NCBI GenBank assembly: GCA_937885345.1 | Contig: CAKZZH010000083.1 | Coordinates: 1 to 45,071, forward strand | Length of the DNA stretch: 45,071 bases | Origin: an uncultured Lachnospiraceae bacterium | Lineage (GTDB): Bacteria > Bacillota > Clostridia > Lachnospirales > Lachnospiraceae | Reading direction: 5' to 3' | Shown: positions 23,303-31,632 of the stretch, piece by piece | How the letters are laid out: every line of letters starts with the position of its first letter | Numbering within the stretch: the stretch's first letter is position 1 | The notes under the pieces: model-generated | What the model was told of the DNA's origin: nothing | The model's database searches: none | Seen by the model: the letters and a program-made list of their open reading frames with translations, nothing else | Program-made: the position numbers and the translations under genes

Positions 23303-25372
23303 ATGAGGATTACAGAGCTTAAAGGCGTCGGAGATAAGACGGAGAAATTATTAAACAAACTGGGGATTGTCACAACAGACGATCTTATGACTTATTATCC
23401 GAGAGCATATGAAGCATTTGAGGATCCCGTTACGATTTCGGATATTTCCGCAGAAGGTATTCATTCTATCTTTGCCACTTTTGTCGGCAGAGCAAGCGTT
23501 AATACCAGAACCAGATTTAAGACGGTGACGGTGAAAGCGGCCGATGTTAACGGCCAGATAATTCAGGTCACATGGTATAATTCCCCCTACATCATTTCAC
23601 AGGTGCAGCCGGGGTATCAATATGTACTTCGTGGCAAGGTTGTCTTTAAAGGCAGCCTTGTTTTTATGCAGCAGCCTAGATTATATTCTTATGCGGAGTA
23701 TGACCGCTTAAAGATCAGCCTTCAGCCTGTTTATAAGCTCACATCCGGGATCACCGGCAATGCGCTTACCAAGCTTATCAGACTCTGTTTTGACATGGGT
23801 GTAAAATATCGCGAATATCTTCCCGATAAAATACTTACCGCATACGATCTGATCGATGAGCAGGAGGCATATAGGAAGATTCATTTTCCCGAAAATGAGG
23901 CTGAACTTATGAAGGCGCGTAAAAGAATCGTGTTTGACGAATTCTTTATGTTCACGCTCTATATGCGTTATCTGAAAGATGATAATGAGAGGCTCTATAA
24001 CGATTTCTATATTACCGAATCGGATTACTCAAGAGCCATACGCGATAATATCGGTTATTCGCTTACCGGTGCGCAGGAGAGGGCTTACAGCGATCTGCTC
24101 TCTGATATGCAATCGGGAAGATGCGCCAACAGGCTTATACAGGGTGATGTCGGTTCGGGTAAAACAATTATTGCACTGCTTGCGATGTGTGACGCCGTAA
24201 AAGCCGGATTTCAGGCTGTTCTCATGGCTCCCACCGAAGTCCTTGCGACGCAACACTATGAATCTTTTAAGAAGATTTTTGATAAATGCGGTCTGAACAT
24301 TAATGTCTGCTTACTGACAGGCTCTTTAAATGCAGCGGCCAAGAAGGCGGCGCATGAGGATATAAAAAGCCATAAAGCTCAGATCATTGTCGGCACTCAT
24401 GCACTTATAACCGATAAAGTAGAATACGATATGCTCGGGCTTGTTATAACCGACGAGCAACACAGATTCGGTGTAAGGCAGAGGGAAAGCCTTGCAAACA
24501 AAGGTGCTTCGCCGCATATGATCGTAATGAGCGCAACGCCAATCCCCAGATCGCTTGCGATAATTCTTTACGGGGATCTTGATATTTCGGTGATAGACGA
24601 GAAACCTGTCGGACGTTTGCCGATTAAGAATGCTATTGTAGATGAAACCTATCATGATAATGCCGTCAGGTTTATTGCAAACCATGTGGCTGCAGGGCAT
24701 CAGGCTTATGTAATATGCGCGATGGCCAAACCGGATGAGGATGATCCCGAAAACGAAGATGATAAAATCAAAAACACAGTGGATTATTGCAATCAGCTGA
24801 GGAAAGAATTACCGGCATCCGTTCGATGCGAGTATCTGTACGGAAGTATGAAAGCTACCGAAAAAGAGCGGATCATGGGTGATTTTGCGGCGGGTTTGAT
24901 TGACGTTCTGGTTTCCACAACTGTTGTGGAGGTTGGCGTCAATGTGCCGAATGCCAACGTTATGCTTATTGAAAATGCCGAAAGGTTCGGTCTTGCATCG
25001 CTTCATCAGCTTAGAGGAAGAGTCGGAAGAGGAAGCGAGCAGGCATACTGTATTTTCTCCTGTACGAGTAAGAGCGAGAAGGCTAAGGAGAGACTTGCAA
25101 TTCTTAAAGAGAGCAATGACGGCTTTGAAATAGCCGAAGCCGACCTGCAAATGCGTGGCCCCGGCGATGTGCTCGGTGAGAGACAGAGCGGCGATATGGA
25201 TTTTAAAATGGGCGATATCTACGCTTACAGAGACCTTCTGTCCATGGCGGCGGGAGCATCGCAGAAGCTCCTTGAAGAAGACAGAAGGCTCACAAAAGAG
25301 GAAAATGCCACGATCAAAAAGAAACTTGAAATATATGCGGAAATGAAGAACCAAGGAGGACTGGTAATATGA
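23303..25372 (+). CDS. recG: ATP-dependent DNA helicase RecG
   Basis: RecG reverses stalled replication forks and processes branched DNA. The 689-residue protein has the N-terminal wedge (OB) domain (about residues 60-150). Two helicase domains follow, with Walker A in GDVGSGKTI, the DEQHRFGVRQRE motif II typical of RecG, SATPIPRSLA motif III and the LRGRVGRG motif VI. The C-terminal QMRGPGDVLG region is intact. The start at ATG 23303 (MRITELKGVGDKTEKLL) agrees with the family, while an in-frame GTG at 23252 would add 17 atypical residues. It overlaps rsmD by ATGA. Confidence 0.97.
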   Translation: MRITELKGVGDKTEKLLNKLGIVTTDDLMTYYPRAYEAFEDPVTISDISAEGIHSIFATFVGRASVNTRTRFKTVTVKAADVNGQIIQVTWYNSPYIISQVQPGYQYVLRGKVVFKGSLVFMQQPRLYSYAEYDRLKISLQPVYKLTSGITGNALTKLIRLCFDMGVKYREYLPDKILTAYDLIDEQEAYRKIHFPENEAELMKARKRIVFDEFFMFTLYMRYLKDDNERLYNDFYITESDYSRAIRDNIGYSLTGAQERAYSDLLSDMQSGRCANRLIQGDVGSGKTIIALLAMCDAVKAGFQAVLMAPTEVLATQHYESFKKIFDKCGLNINVCLLTGSLNAAAKKAAHEDIKSHKAQIIVGTHALITDKVEYDMLGLVITDEQHRFGVRQRESLANKGASPHMIVMSATPIPRSLAIILYGDLDISVIDEKPVGRLPIKNAIVDETYHDNAVRFIANHVAAGHQAYVICAMAKPDEDDPENEDDKIKNTVDYCNQLRKELPASVRCEYLYGSMKATEKERIMGDFAAGLIDVLVSTTVVEVGVNVPNANVMLIENAERFGLASLHQLRGRVGRGSEQAYCIFSCTSKSEKAKERLAILKESNDGFEIAEADLQMRGPGDVLGERQSGDMDFKMGDIYAYRDLLSMAAGASQKLLEEDRRLTKEENATIKKKLEIYAEMKNQGGLVI

Positions 25373-25926
25373 GAGTTATTGCGGGTGATAAAAGATCTAT
25401 GCCTCTTAAAACGCCGAAAGGTGATGATACAAGACCTACAAGCGACAGATATAAGGAGACACTGTTTAATGTTATTCAGGAGGATATTCCTGATGCGAGA
25501 TTTCTTGATCTGTTTGCAGGTAGCGGCGGTATTGCGATAGAAGCTTTAAGTCGCGGTGCCAAGGAAGCGGTACTGGTTGAGAATAACAGAAATGCGATCG
25601 CCTGCATTAAGGAGAACCTTGAATTCACGCATCTTAAGGAGAAGGCCGTTTTGATGGAAAGTGATGTTCTTGCGGCCATCGGCAGATTAAAGGGCAGGGG
25701 CCGATTTGATATAATCTTTATGGACCCACCGTACAGTCAGGGATTTTACGAGCCTGTTATAAGGGCAATAACTGATGCCGACATCCTCAAAAGCAGTGGA
25801 ATGCTCATTTGCGAAACGCTTCTTGATACGGATATGTCTTTTGTGTCACAGTATGGTTTGAATACCTATAAAATAAAAGAATATAAGACTAATAAGCACG
25901 TGTTTTTGGTTGTAAATAACAGCTAA
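25369..25926 (+). CDS. rsmD: 16S rRNA (guanine(966)-N(2))-methyltransferase RsmD
   Basis: RsmD methylates G966 of 16S rRNA in the assembled small subunit, using S-adenosylmethionine. The 185-residue enzyme begins MRVIAGDKRSMPLKTP and has RPTSDRYKETLFNV. The SAM-binding loop is FLDLFAGSGGIAIEA and the catalytic DPPY is in IIFMDPPY. All are standard for the family. Its start overlaps the recG stop by ATGA. In many Firmicutes coaD follows rsmD; here a coiled-coil gene follows instead. Confidence 0.95.
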   Translation: MRVIAGDKRSMPLKTPKGDDTRPTSDRYKETLFNVIQEDIPDARFLDLFAGSGGIAIEALSRGAKEAVLVENNRNAIACIKENLEFTHLKEKAVLMESDVLAAIGRLKGRGRFDIIFMDPPYSQGFYEPVIRAITDADILKSSGMLICETLLDTDMSFVSQYGLNTYKIKEYKTNKHVFLVVNNS

Positions 25927-25982
25927 AAGTGGTATATTAAGACTGGTATGATCATTAATATTTTATGCGGAGGAGAATAACT

Positions 25983-26597
25983 GTGATTAGTAAGATTGAG
26001 AATACTATTAATGAGCTGGAGGCTTATATTTCCAATGATTGTAAGCCTGTACCTTTTTCAAGTGATAAAGTTATCGTAAGCAGGGATGCAATGGAGGAAT
26101 TTATTGCAGAACTTCGTGAGAGGCTTCCCGGTGAGATTCAGAAGTATCATAAGCTTACCGAACGCAAGGAAGAGATCATTGCTGATGCCGAGAATAGGGC
26201 TGAAGCTATGATTTCCGCCGCTAAGATCCAGACTCAGCAGCTTGTTGACGAGAATACTATCAAGAAGGAAGCAATGTTCCAGGCCAATAAGGCGATTGAG
26301 GCAGCACAGAATCAGGCACAGGCAATTGTTGACAGGGGTCAGGAAGAAGCAAGAATGATCAAGGAAAGCGCGATTTCATATGTCGACGATCTTCTTAAGC
26401 AGATTCAGTACCTTCTTTCACAGTTTATGGATAATAATAAGACCAGATATGAAAGTCTTATGGGCAATATTTCCAAGACTCTTGATGTTGTTTCAGCTAA
26501 CCGTTCGCAGCTTTATCCCGAGCAGCCCGCACAGGTAAGCAAGGAACAGCAGGAACTTGCCAATAATGTAGCATCAGTAATGGATGAAGAGGATTAA
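25983..26597 (+). CDS. Coiled-coil protein (possibly DivIVA- or ATPase-subunit-like)
   Basis: This 204-residue, highly charged helical protein has a long coiled coil (about residues 50-150) rich in Ala, Gln, Glu and Lys, including KYHKLTERKEEIIADAENR. No membrane segment, nucleotide loop or catalytic motif is visible. The start is a GTG at 25983 behind GGAGGAG; the in-frame ATG at 25965 would place that site within the coding sequence. Related proteins in Lachnospiraceae are often labelled as ATPase or V-type ATPase subunit H because of the coiled coil, which is not evidence of function. A DivIVA-like division or septum role is possible. It precedes a peptidase gene by 9 bases. Confidence 0.7.
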   Translation: MISKIENTINELEAYISNDCKPVPFSSDKVIVSRDAMEEFIAELRERLPGEIQKYHKLTERKEEIIADAENRAEAMISAAKIQTQQLVDENTIKKEAMFQANKAIEAAQNQAQAIVDRGQEEARMIKESAISYVDDLLKQIQYLLSQFMDNNKTRYESLMGNISKTLDVVSANRSQLYPEQPAQVSKEQQELANNVASVMDEED

Positions 26598-26606
26598 TAC
26601 TTTATA

Positions 26607-28094
26607 ATGGCACAATTAGGGTCTATCGGACCGGATAAAGTATTCTATTATTTCAAAGAGTTAATGAATATTCCTCACCCTTCTTTTCACACCGAAGGCG
26701 TGAGGCAATATATTATATGCTTCGCAAAAGACAGAGGCCTTGATTATTATGCGGATGAAGCCGGTAATGTTTTGGTTAAGTGCCCCGCAACCGCCGGATA
26801 TGAGGACCATGATGCGGTAATTTTGCAGGGGCATATTGATATGGTGCCTGCGAAGGTTTCGGGCAGTAAACATAATTTTGAGACAGATGCGCTCGTGCTT
26901 GATGAAGAGGAACTTGATAAAGGTATACTTACCGCTGTCGGAACAACGCTTGGCGGTGATGACGGTATAGCAGTTGCTTATATGCTTTCCATTATGGACA
27001 GTGATCATCCACATCCTGCTCTTGAATGCTTATTTACCAATAATGAAGAAGTAGGGCTTCTCGGCGCTGCCGCTTTTGATTGCAGTAAACTTTCGGGAAG
27101 CAGGCTTATCAATATTGATTCCGAGGATGAGAACATCTTTATTACCGGATGCGCAGGCGGATTAAGAGCAGATATTAAGCGCGATATTTCCATGCGCAAG
27201 GTTCTCGGACAGGGTGTGCGGATAGTCATTTCCGGTCTTAAAGGCGGTCACTCGGGCAGCGATATCGACAAGGAGAGGGCTAGCGGTATAATCCTTCTTG
27301 CAAGAGTTCTTAATGAATTGTCCAAGAACAGTGAATTTGCATATGAGCTTGGTGCTTTATACGGAGGCCTTGCTGATAATGCAATCTGCAATGAAGCGTT
27401 TGCCGTAATATATATCAAAGCCGAATTTATAGGTATCCTTGAATGTATCTGCAGTGATATGCAGGCTTCTTTCAGACAGGAATATGCACTTACGGATCCC
27501 GATATCACAATCAAAACCGTCCGTTGCAATGCCGATAATGATGCCGCGAAGGAAGAGGATTATGAAGCGATAATGCATATTTTATCGCAGCTTCCTTACG
27601 GAATAGTTGCCAGAAAACCGAACGGAGGAATGCCTGTAACATCGCTTAATCCGGGTATTTTAAGGTTTAATACGGATGATGATGGCAATCTTCTTAAATG
27701 CAAGGACGATGTAGCACCTTTTCTGATCGCTTATTCGATAAGGAGCAGCTTTGAAAGTGCCAAGACAGCTCTTACCGACAAACTCAGGCGCCTTTCGGAA
27801 TATACCGGCGGCAGTATTTCCATTCACGGAGAGTACCCCGCGTGGCCCGATAAAATGGATTCGCCGATAAGAGATATAATACGCAAACTTTACAGCGATA
27901 TGGATAAGGAGCCTGTGTTCACGACGATTCATGCAGGACTTGAATGCGGTATATTCGCATCCAAAATGCACGGGGTTGATATGATCTCTATGGGCCCTGA
28001 TATGAGAAATGTGCATACATACAATGAAACGCTCGACATCGAGTCTTCCATAAGGGTTTATAACCTTACCATTAAGCTTTTGAGTATGCTCTAG
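26607..28094 (+). CDS. pepD: Aminoacyl-histidine dipeptidase (PepD-type, M20 family)
   Basis: This 495-residue cytoplasmic zinc peptidase of the M20 family resembles PepD (beta-Ala-His or broad Xaa-His dipeptidase). The first metal site is in LQGHIDMVPA. The bridging aspartate is in GGDDGIAVAYML and the catalytic glutamates in CLFTNNEEVGLLGA. The C-terminal histidine motif is TIHAGLECGIF. The dimerisation lid domain is in the middle (about residues 200-390). It is preceded by the coiled-coil gene and followed by a methyltransferase 7 bases later, so it is probably co-transcribed in a mixed operon. Confidence 0.92.
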   Translation: MAQLGSIGPDKVFYYFKELMNIPHPSFHTEGVRQYIICFAKDRGLDYYADEAGNVLVKCPATAGYEDHDAVILQGHIDMVPAKVSGSKHNFETDALVLDEEELDKGILTAVGTTLGGDDGIAVAYMLSIMDSDHPHPALECLFTNNEEVGLLGAAAFDCSKLSGSRLINIDSEDENIFITGCAGGLRADIKRDISMRKVLGQGVRIVISGLKGGHSGSDIDKERASGIILLARVLNELSKNSEFAYELGALYGGLADNAICNEAFAVIYIKAEFIGILECICSDMQASFRQEYALTDPDITIKTVRCNADNDAAKEEDYEAIMHILSQLPYGIVARKPNGGMPVTSLNPGILRFNTDDDGNLLKCKDDVAPFLIAYSIRSSFESAKTALTDKLRRLSEYTGGSISIHGEYPAWPDKMDSPIRDIIRKLYSDMDKEPVFTTIHAGLECGIFASKMHGVDMISMGPDMRNVHTYNETLDIESSIRVYNLTIKLLSML

Positions 28095-28101
28095 GAGTTA
28101 T

Positions 28102-29457
28102 ATGGATTCTAATAATGTTAATTTGCCTTCCGAATTTGAAACTGCCATGAAGGAGCTTCTCGGAGATGAATACACAGATTATCTTGCAAGCTTTAATGCG
28201 CCGAGAACCTATGGATTAAGGAGTAACGCTCTTAAGCTTACTCCCGATACAATGCTTGATATCTCACCTTTTTCCCTTAAAAGAGTGCCTTGGATAGATA
28301 ACGGCTTCTTTTATGATGAGGAGATGAGACCCAGCAGGCATCCCTTCTATTTTGCAGGACTGTATTATTTGCAGGAGCCAAGTGCAATGACTCCTGCTTA
28401 TGTTATGCCTGTAAATCCCGGCGATAAAGTCCTTGATATGTGCGCCGCACCGGGTGGCAAGAGCACAGAGCTTGCCGCAAAGCTTGCCGGGACCGGGCTT
28501 CTTGTCAGCAACGATATCAGCGCTTCAAGAGCGAAGGGACTTCTTAAGAATCTTGAAGTATCGGGCGTTCCCAACTTCGTCCTTACATGTGAATATCCTG
28601 ACAAGCTTGCCGATTCCTTTTCTTGTTTTTTTGATAAAATACTTGTCGATGCTCCTTGCTCGGGTGAGGGTATGTTCCGCAAAGACTCCAAACTCATCAA
28701 AAGCTGGATGAGCGAGGGTCCCGATCATTATGCGCCCATACAGCGCACGATCCTTGATGCGGCTGCAAGATGCCTCAAAGACGGAGGGTATCTGCTTTAT
28801 TCGACCTGTACATTTTCCCGCAAGGAAGATGAGGACAACATAAAATGGTTTCTTGAGGAACATCCGGAATTTACGACCGAGCGCATTTTTGATTATGAAG
28901 GCTTTACGAGAGGTTTCGACCTTGCGGACGCAGTAAGGATCTTCCCACATAAAATGCAGGGCGAAGGGCATTTTATTTGTCTTATGCACAAGGCGGGTGA
29001 TTCTTCTGGCAGCTATATGCCGCCCGTATCCCGCGATAAGTTAAGCGGCGAACTGTCTGAATTTATCGAAGCTTGTGGCGCGTATCTAAAGCCCGATCGT
29101 CTCTTTGTAAACGGAGATAAAGTCCTTATGAAAGCGCTGGACGACAGCACCTTAAGAGGTCTTAGAGTTCTCAGAAACGGTCTTCTTGTAGGTGAACTCA
29201 AGAAGAATCGTTTTGAACCTGCACAGGCACTTGCAATGGCGATGAAGCCTTCGGATTACAGAAGTACGGTAAATATCACGGATGAACAGCTTGCAGTTAA
29301 ATATTTAAAGGGTGAAACGATTGATGTGCCTGATGAATGTATAACCGGAAGGGATAAGAACGTGCTTATTGCTTATAGGGGATATACGCTCGGCTGGGGC
29401 AGACTTAACGGTAATACCGTTAAGAACCGCTATCTTGCGGGCTGGAGATGGTCATGA
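28102..29457 (+). CDS. RsmB/NOP family rRNA (cytosine-5) methyltransferase
   Basis: This 451-residue SAM-dependent m5C methyltransferase is most like the RsmF/YebU group. The SAM motif is VLDMCAAPGGKSTELA. The two cysteines used in the reaction are in DAPCSGEGMFRKD and YSTCTFSRKEDE. The C-terminal ~130 residues resemble the RsmF_methylt_CI/PUA-type extension (GLRVLRNGLLVGELKKNRFEP). The likely target is a cytosine in 16S rRNA, but which one cannot be read. Its last four bases overlap the next gene by ATGA. The AGGAG site precedes the ATG at 28102. Confidence 0.9.
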   Translation: MDSNNVNLPSEFETAMKELLGDEYTDYLASFNAPRTYGLRSNALKLTPDTMLDISPFSLKRVPWIDNGFFYDEEMRPSRHPFYFAGLYYLQEPSAMTPAYVMPVNPGDKVLDMCAAPGGKSTELAAKLAGTGLLVSNDISASRAKGLLKNLEVSGVPNFVLTCEYPDKLADSFSCFFDKILVDAPCSGEGMFRKDSKLIKSWMSEGPDHYAPIQRTILDAAARCLKDGGYLLYSTCTFSRKEDEDNIKWFLEEHPEFTTERIFDYEGFTRGFDLADAVRIFPHKMQGEGHFICLMHKAGDSSGSYMPPVSRDKLSGELSEFIEACGAYLKPDRLFVNGDKVLMKALDDSTLRGLRVLRNGLLVGELKKNRFEPAQALAMAMKPSDYRSTVNITDEQLAVKYLKGETIDVPDECITGRDKNVLIAYRGYTLGWGRLNGNTVKNRYLAGWRWS

Positions 29458-30857
29458 TAATCAGAATTGACAAATATATGGCCGATATGGGTATCGGAAC
29501 CAGATCACAGGTAAAAGAATATATTAAAGCGGGACGAGTCAGCATATGTGCCGCGGATGATCAGAACGCCTCGGTCATTAGAGACAGCGCCTTCAAATTT
29601 GATACAGATAAATACAGTATTGTCTTTGACGGTGTGAAGAGGGGTTATGCCGAGAAGGAATATTTTATACTTAATAAGCCGGCAGGATATGTCTCTTCGA
29701 CGAGGGATTCTTCGCCCACGGTGATTGATCTTATCAAGGATAAAATGCGAAAGGACCTTTTTCCGGTCGGCAGGCTCGATAAAGATACGGAAGGTTTTAT
29801 GCTTATAAGTAATGACGGAGATCTTGCGCACAGAATGCTTTCACCCGGCAAACATGTTTCCAAGAAATATTTTGCCAAGGTGGACGGGAGGCTTAGAAAT
29901 GAGCATATTCTGAGGTTTGCTAACGGCATTCTGGACGACTGCCTGCTTCCGGCCAAACTGCAGATAATCAGCGCACGTGATGATGAAAGCAGTTGCTATA
30001 TTACGATTGCAGAAGGCAAATATCATCAGATCAAGAGAATGATGAATGAGATCGGGCTTAATGTGACTTATCTAAAAAGGCTGAGTATGGGCGGTATGAC
30101 ATTACCGGAAGGGCTTTCAACCGGCGAATATATCAGAACCGACCTTGCTACGATCGAGAAAGCTCTTGAAGGCGAAAAAGAACATAATATTCGCGGCGCG
30201 GCGCCCATGATTGATGATTCTGTAAAAGGTGTTATATTTGATGTTGACGGAACTCTGCTTGATTCAATGGGGCTGTGGAGGAGTATTGACGAGGAATTTC
30301 TCGGAAGTCGGGGGTTTACTGTACCTGACGATCTTAAATCGAATATTGAAGGAATGAATTATTACGAGACGGCCTGTTATTTTAAGAAAGCTTTCTCGCT
30401 TCCCGAGAGTATTGACGAGATAATGAAGATCTGGAATGACATGGCGCTGTATAAATATACTCACGAGGTGGAGCTTAAGGAAGGCGCACGAGAACTTATA
30501 TATGCGCTTAAAGAAAAAGGCATCAAACTCGGCATTGGAACCAGTAATGCAAGAGCGCTTGCTATTCCTTGTCTGAAAAGCCATAATATTGATGGATTAT
30601 TTGACTCAATAATGACCGGTGATGATGTCACGAGCGGCAAGCCCTCGCCTGACATATATCTTAAATGCGCTGAGCAAATGGGAGTACCACCGGATGAATG
30701 TCTTGTGTTTGAGGATTACTTAAACGGCGTATCCGCCGGTCTCGCTGCAGGGATGAAAACCTGTGCCGTACACGATGACAACTCGCTTTTTCAGGACGAG
30801 GAGAAACAAATAATGGCAGATTATTATATTAAATCATTTATGGAGGTAATTATATGA
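29454..30857 (+). CDS. Fusion of RsuA-family pseudouridine synthase and HAD-superfamily phosphatase
   Basis: Residues about 1-240 are a 16S-type (RsuA/RluE) pseudouridine synthase with an S4 domain (IRIDKYMADMGIGTRSQVKEYI). The catalytic aspartate is Asp109 in GRLDKDTEGFML, and HQIKRMMNEIG is present. Residues about 255-467 are a HAD-IA (beta-phosphoglucomutase-like) phosphatase: FDVDGT with nucleophile Asp263 and Asp265, GTSN motif II, GKPSPDIYLK motif III and FEDYLNG motif IV. Both parts look complete and in one frame of 467 residues. I chose the ATG at 29454 over 29448 because a GGAG site lies upstream and it forms the ATGA overlap. The HAD substrate is unknown; a phosphosugar or nucleotide is plausible. 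Confidence 0.92.
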   Translation: MIIRIDKYMADMGIGTRSQVKEYIKAGRVSICAADDQNASVIRDSAFKFDTDKYSIVFDGVKRGYAEKEYFILNKPAGYVSSTRDSSPTVIDLIKDKMRKDLFPVGRLDKDTEGFMLISNDGDLAHRMLSPGKHVSKKYFAKVDGRLRNEHILRFANGILDDCLLPAKLQIISARDDESSCYITIAEGKYHQIKRMMNEIGLNVTYLKRLSMGGMTLPEGLSTGEYIRTDLATIEKALEGEKEHNIRGAAPMIDDSVKGVIFDVDGTLLDSMGLWRSIDEEFLGSRGFTVPDDLKSNIEGMNYYETACYFKKAFSLPESIDEIMKIWNDMALYKYTHEVELKEGARELIYALKEKGIKLGIGTSNARALAIPCLKSHNIDGLFDSIMTGDDVTSGKPSPDIYLKCAEQMGVPPDECLVFEDYLNGVSAGLAAGMKTCAVHDDNSLFQDEEKQIMADYYIKSFMEVII

Positions 30858-31594
30858 AAATAGCAATTGTAACAGGTGCATCAAGTGGTCTCGGGAGAGA
30901 ATTCGCTTTGCAGATTTCCGCAAGATATGGCAAATTAGACGAGATCTGGGTTATTGCCCGCAGAAAGGAACGACTCGAGCAGCTTGCCGATATGATCCGC
31001 ATTCCCGTCAAAGTCATCGATATGGACGTGACCGATCTTAAGCAGGTTGATGCTTTTAAGAAGGAACTCGAGGATATCAAGCCCGATGTCAGGATCCTTG
31101 TTAATGCAGCCGGCTATGGTAAAATAGGCCGGTTTGAAGAACTTGATCTTGAGGAGCAGCTTCAGATGGTTAATCTCAACTGTATAGCGCTTACCAGATT
31201 TACCGGTCTTGTGCTTCCTTATATGAAGAAGGGAAGAATAATCAATATTGCAAGTTCAGCTGCATTTTCTCCTCAGGCTAATTTTGCGGTATATGCTGCT
31301 TCCAAAGCTTATGTTCTCAGTTTTTCAAGAGGCATAGGAGCAGAACTTTCGGATCGCGGGATCACTGTTACTGCAGTATGCCCCGGCCCCGTAGAAACCG
31401 AATTTTTCGATGTTGCCGGCGATTCCTTTAAGAATCTGAAAATGGCAAAGCCGGATGATGTTGTTTACAGAGCGCTTTCCGATGCCGCAGCCGGATTTGA
31501 TGTCAGCGTTTACGGCATTACAATGAAGGCTGCACGTGCTGCGGCAAAGGTCATTCCGCACAAACTTATCGTTAACGCTTTTAAGAAATTATAA
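30854..31594 (+). CDS. Short-chain dehydrogenase/reductase (SDR)
   Basis: This 246-residue NAD(P)-dependent oxidoreductase is of the classical SDR type. The cofactor loop is TGASSGLG at the N-terminus, NAAGYG is the NNAG-like motif, and the catalytic Ser with Tyr-X3-Lys (ASSAAFSPQANFAVYAASK) is complete. The C-terminus is hydrophobic and basic, as in DltE-like members. It overlaps the pseudouridine synthase/HAD gene by ATGA and is followed after 38 bases by the YidC-sulfatase fusion. Substrate unknown; the neighbours suggest an envelope-lipid or cell-wall link, which is inference. Confidence 0.92.
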   Translation: MKIAIVTGASSGLGREFALQISARYGKLDEIWVIARRKERLEQLADMIRIPVKVIDMDVTDLKQVDAFKKELEDIKPDVRILVNAAGYGKIGRFEELDLEEQLQMVNLNCIALTRFTGLVLPYMKKGRIINIASSAAFSPQANFAVYAASKAYVLSFSRGIGAELSDRGITVTAVCPGPVETEFFDVAGDSFKNLKMAKPDDVVYRALSDAAAGFDVSVYGITMKAARAAAKVIPHKLIVNAFKKL

Positions 31595-31632
31595 ATTTTA
31601 TTAATAATAATATTTCCCGGAAGGTTGCTGTC

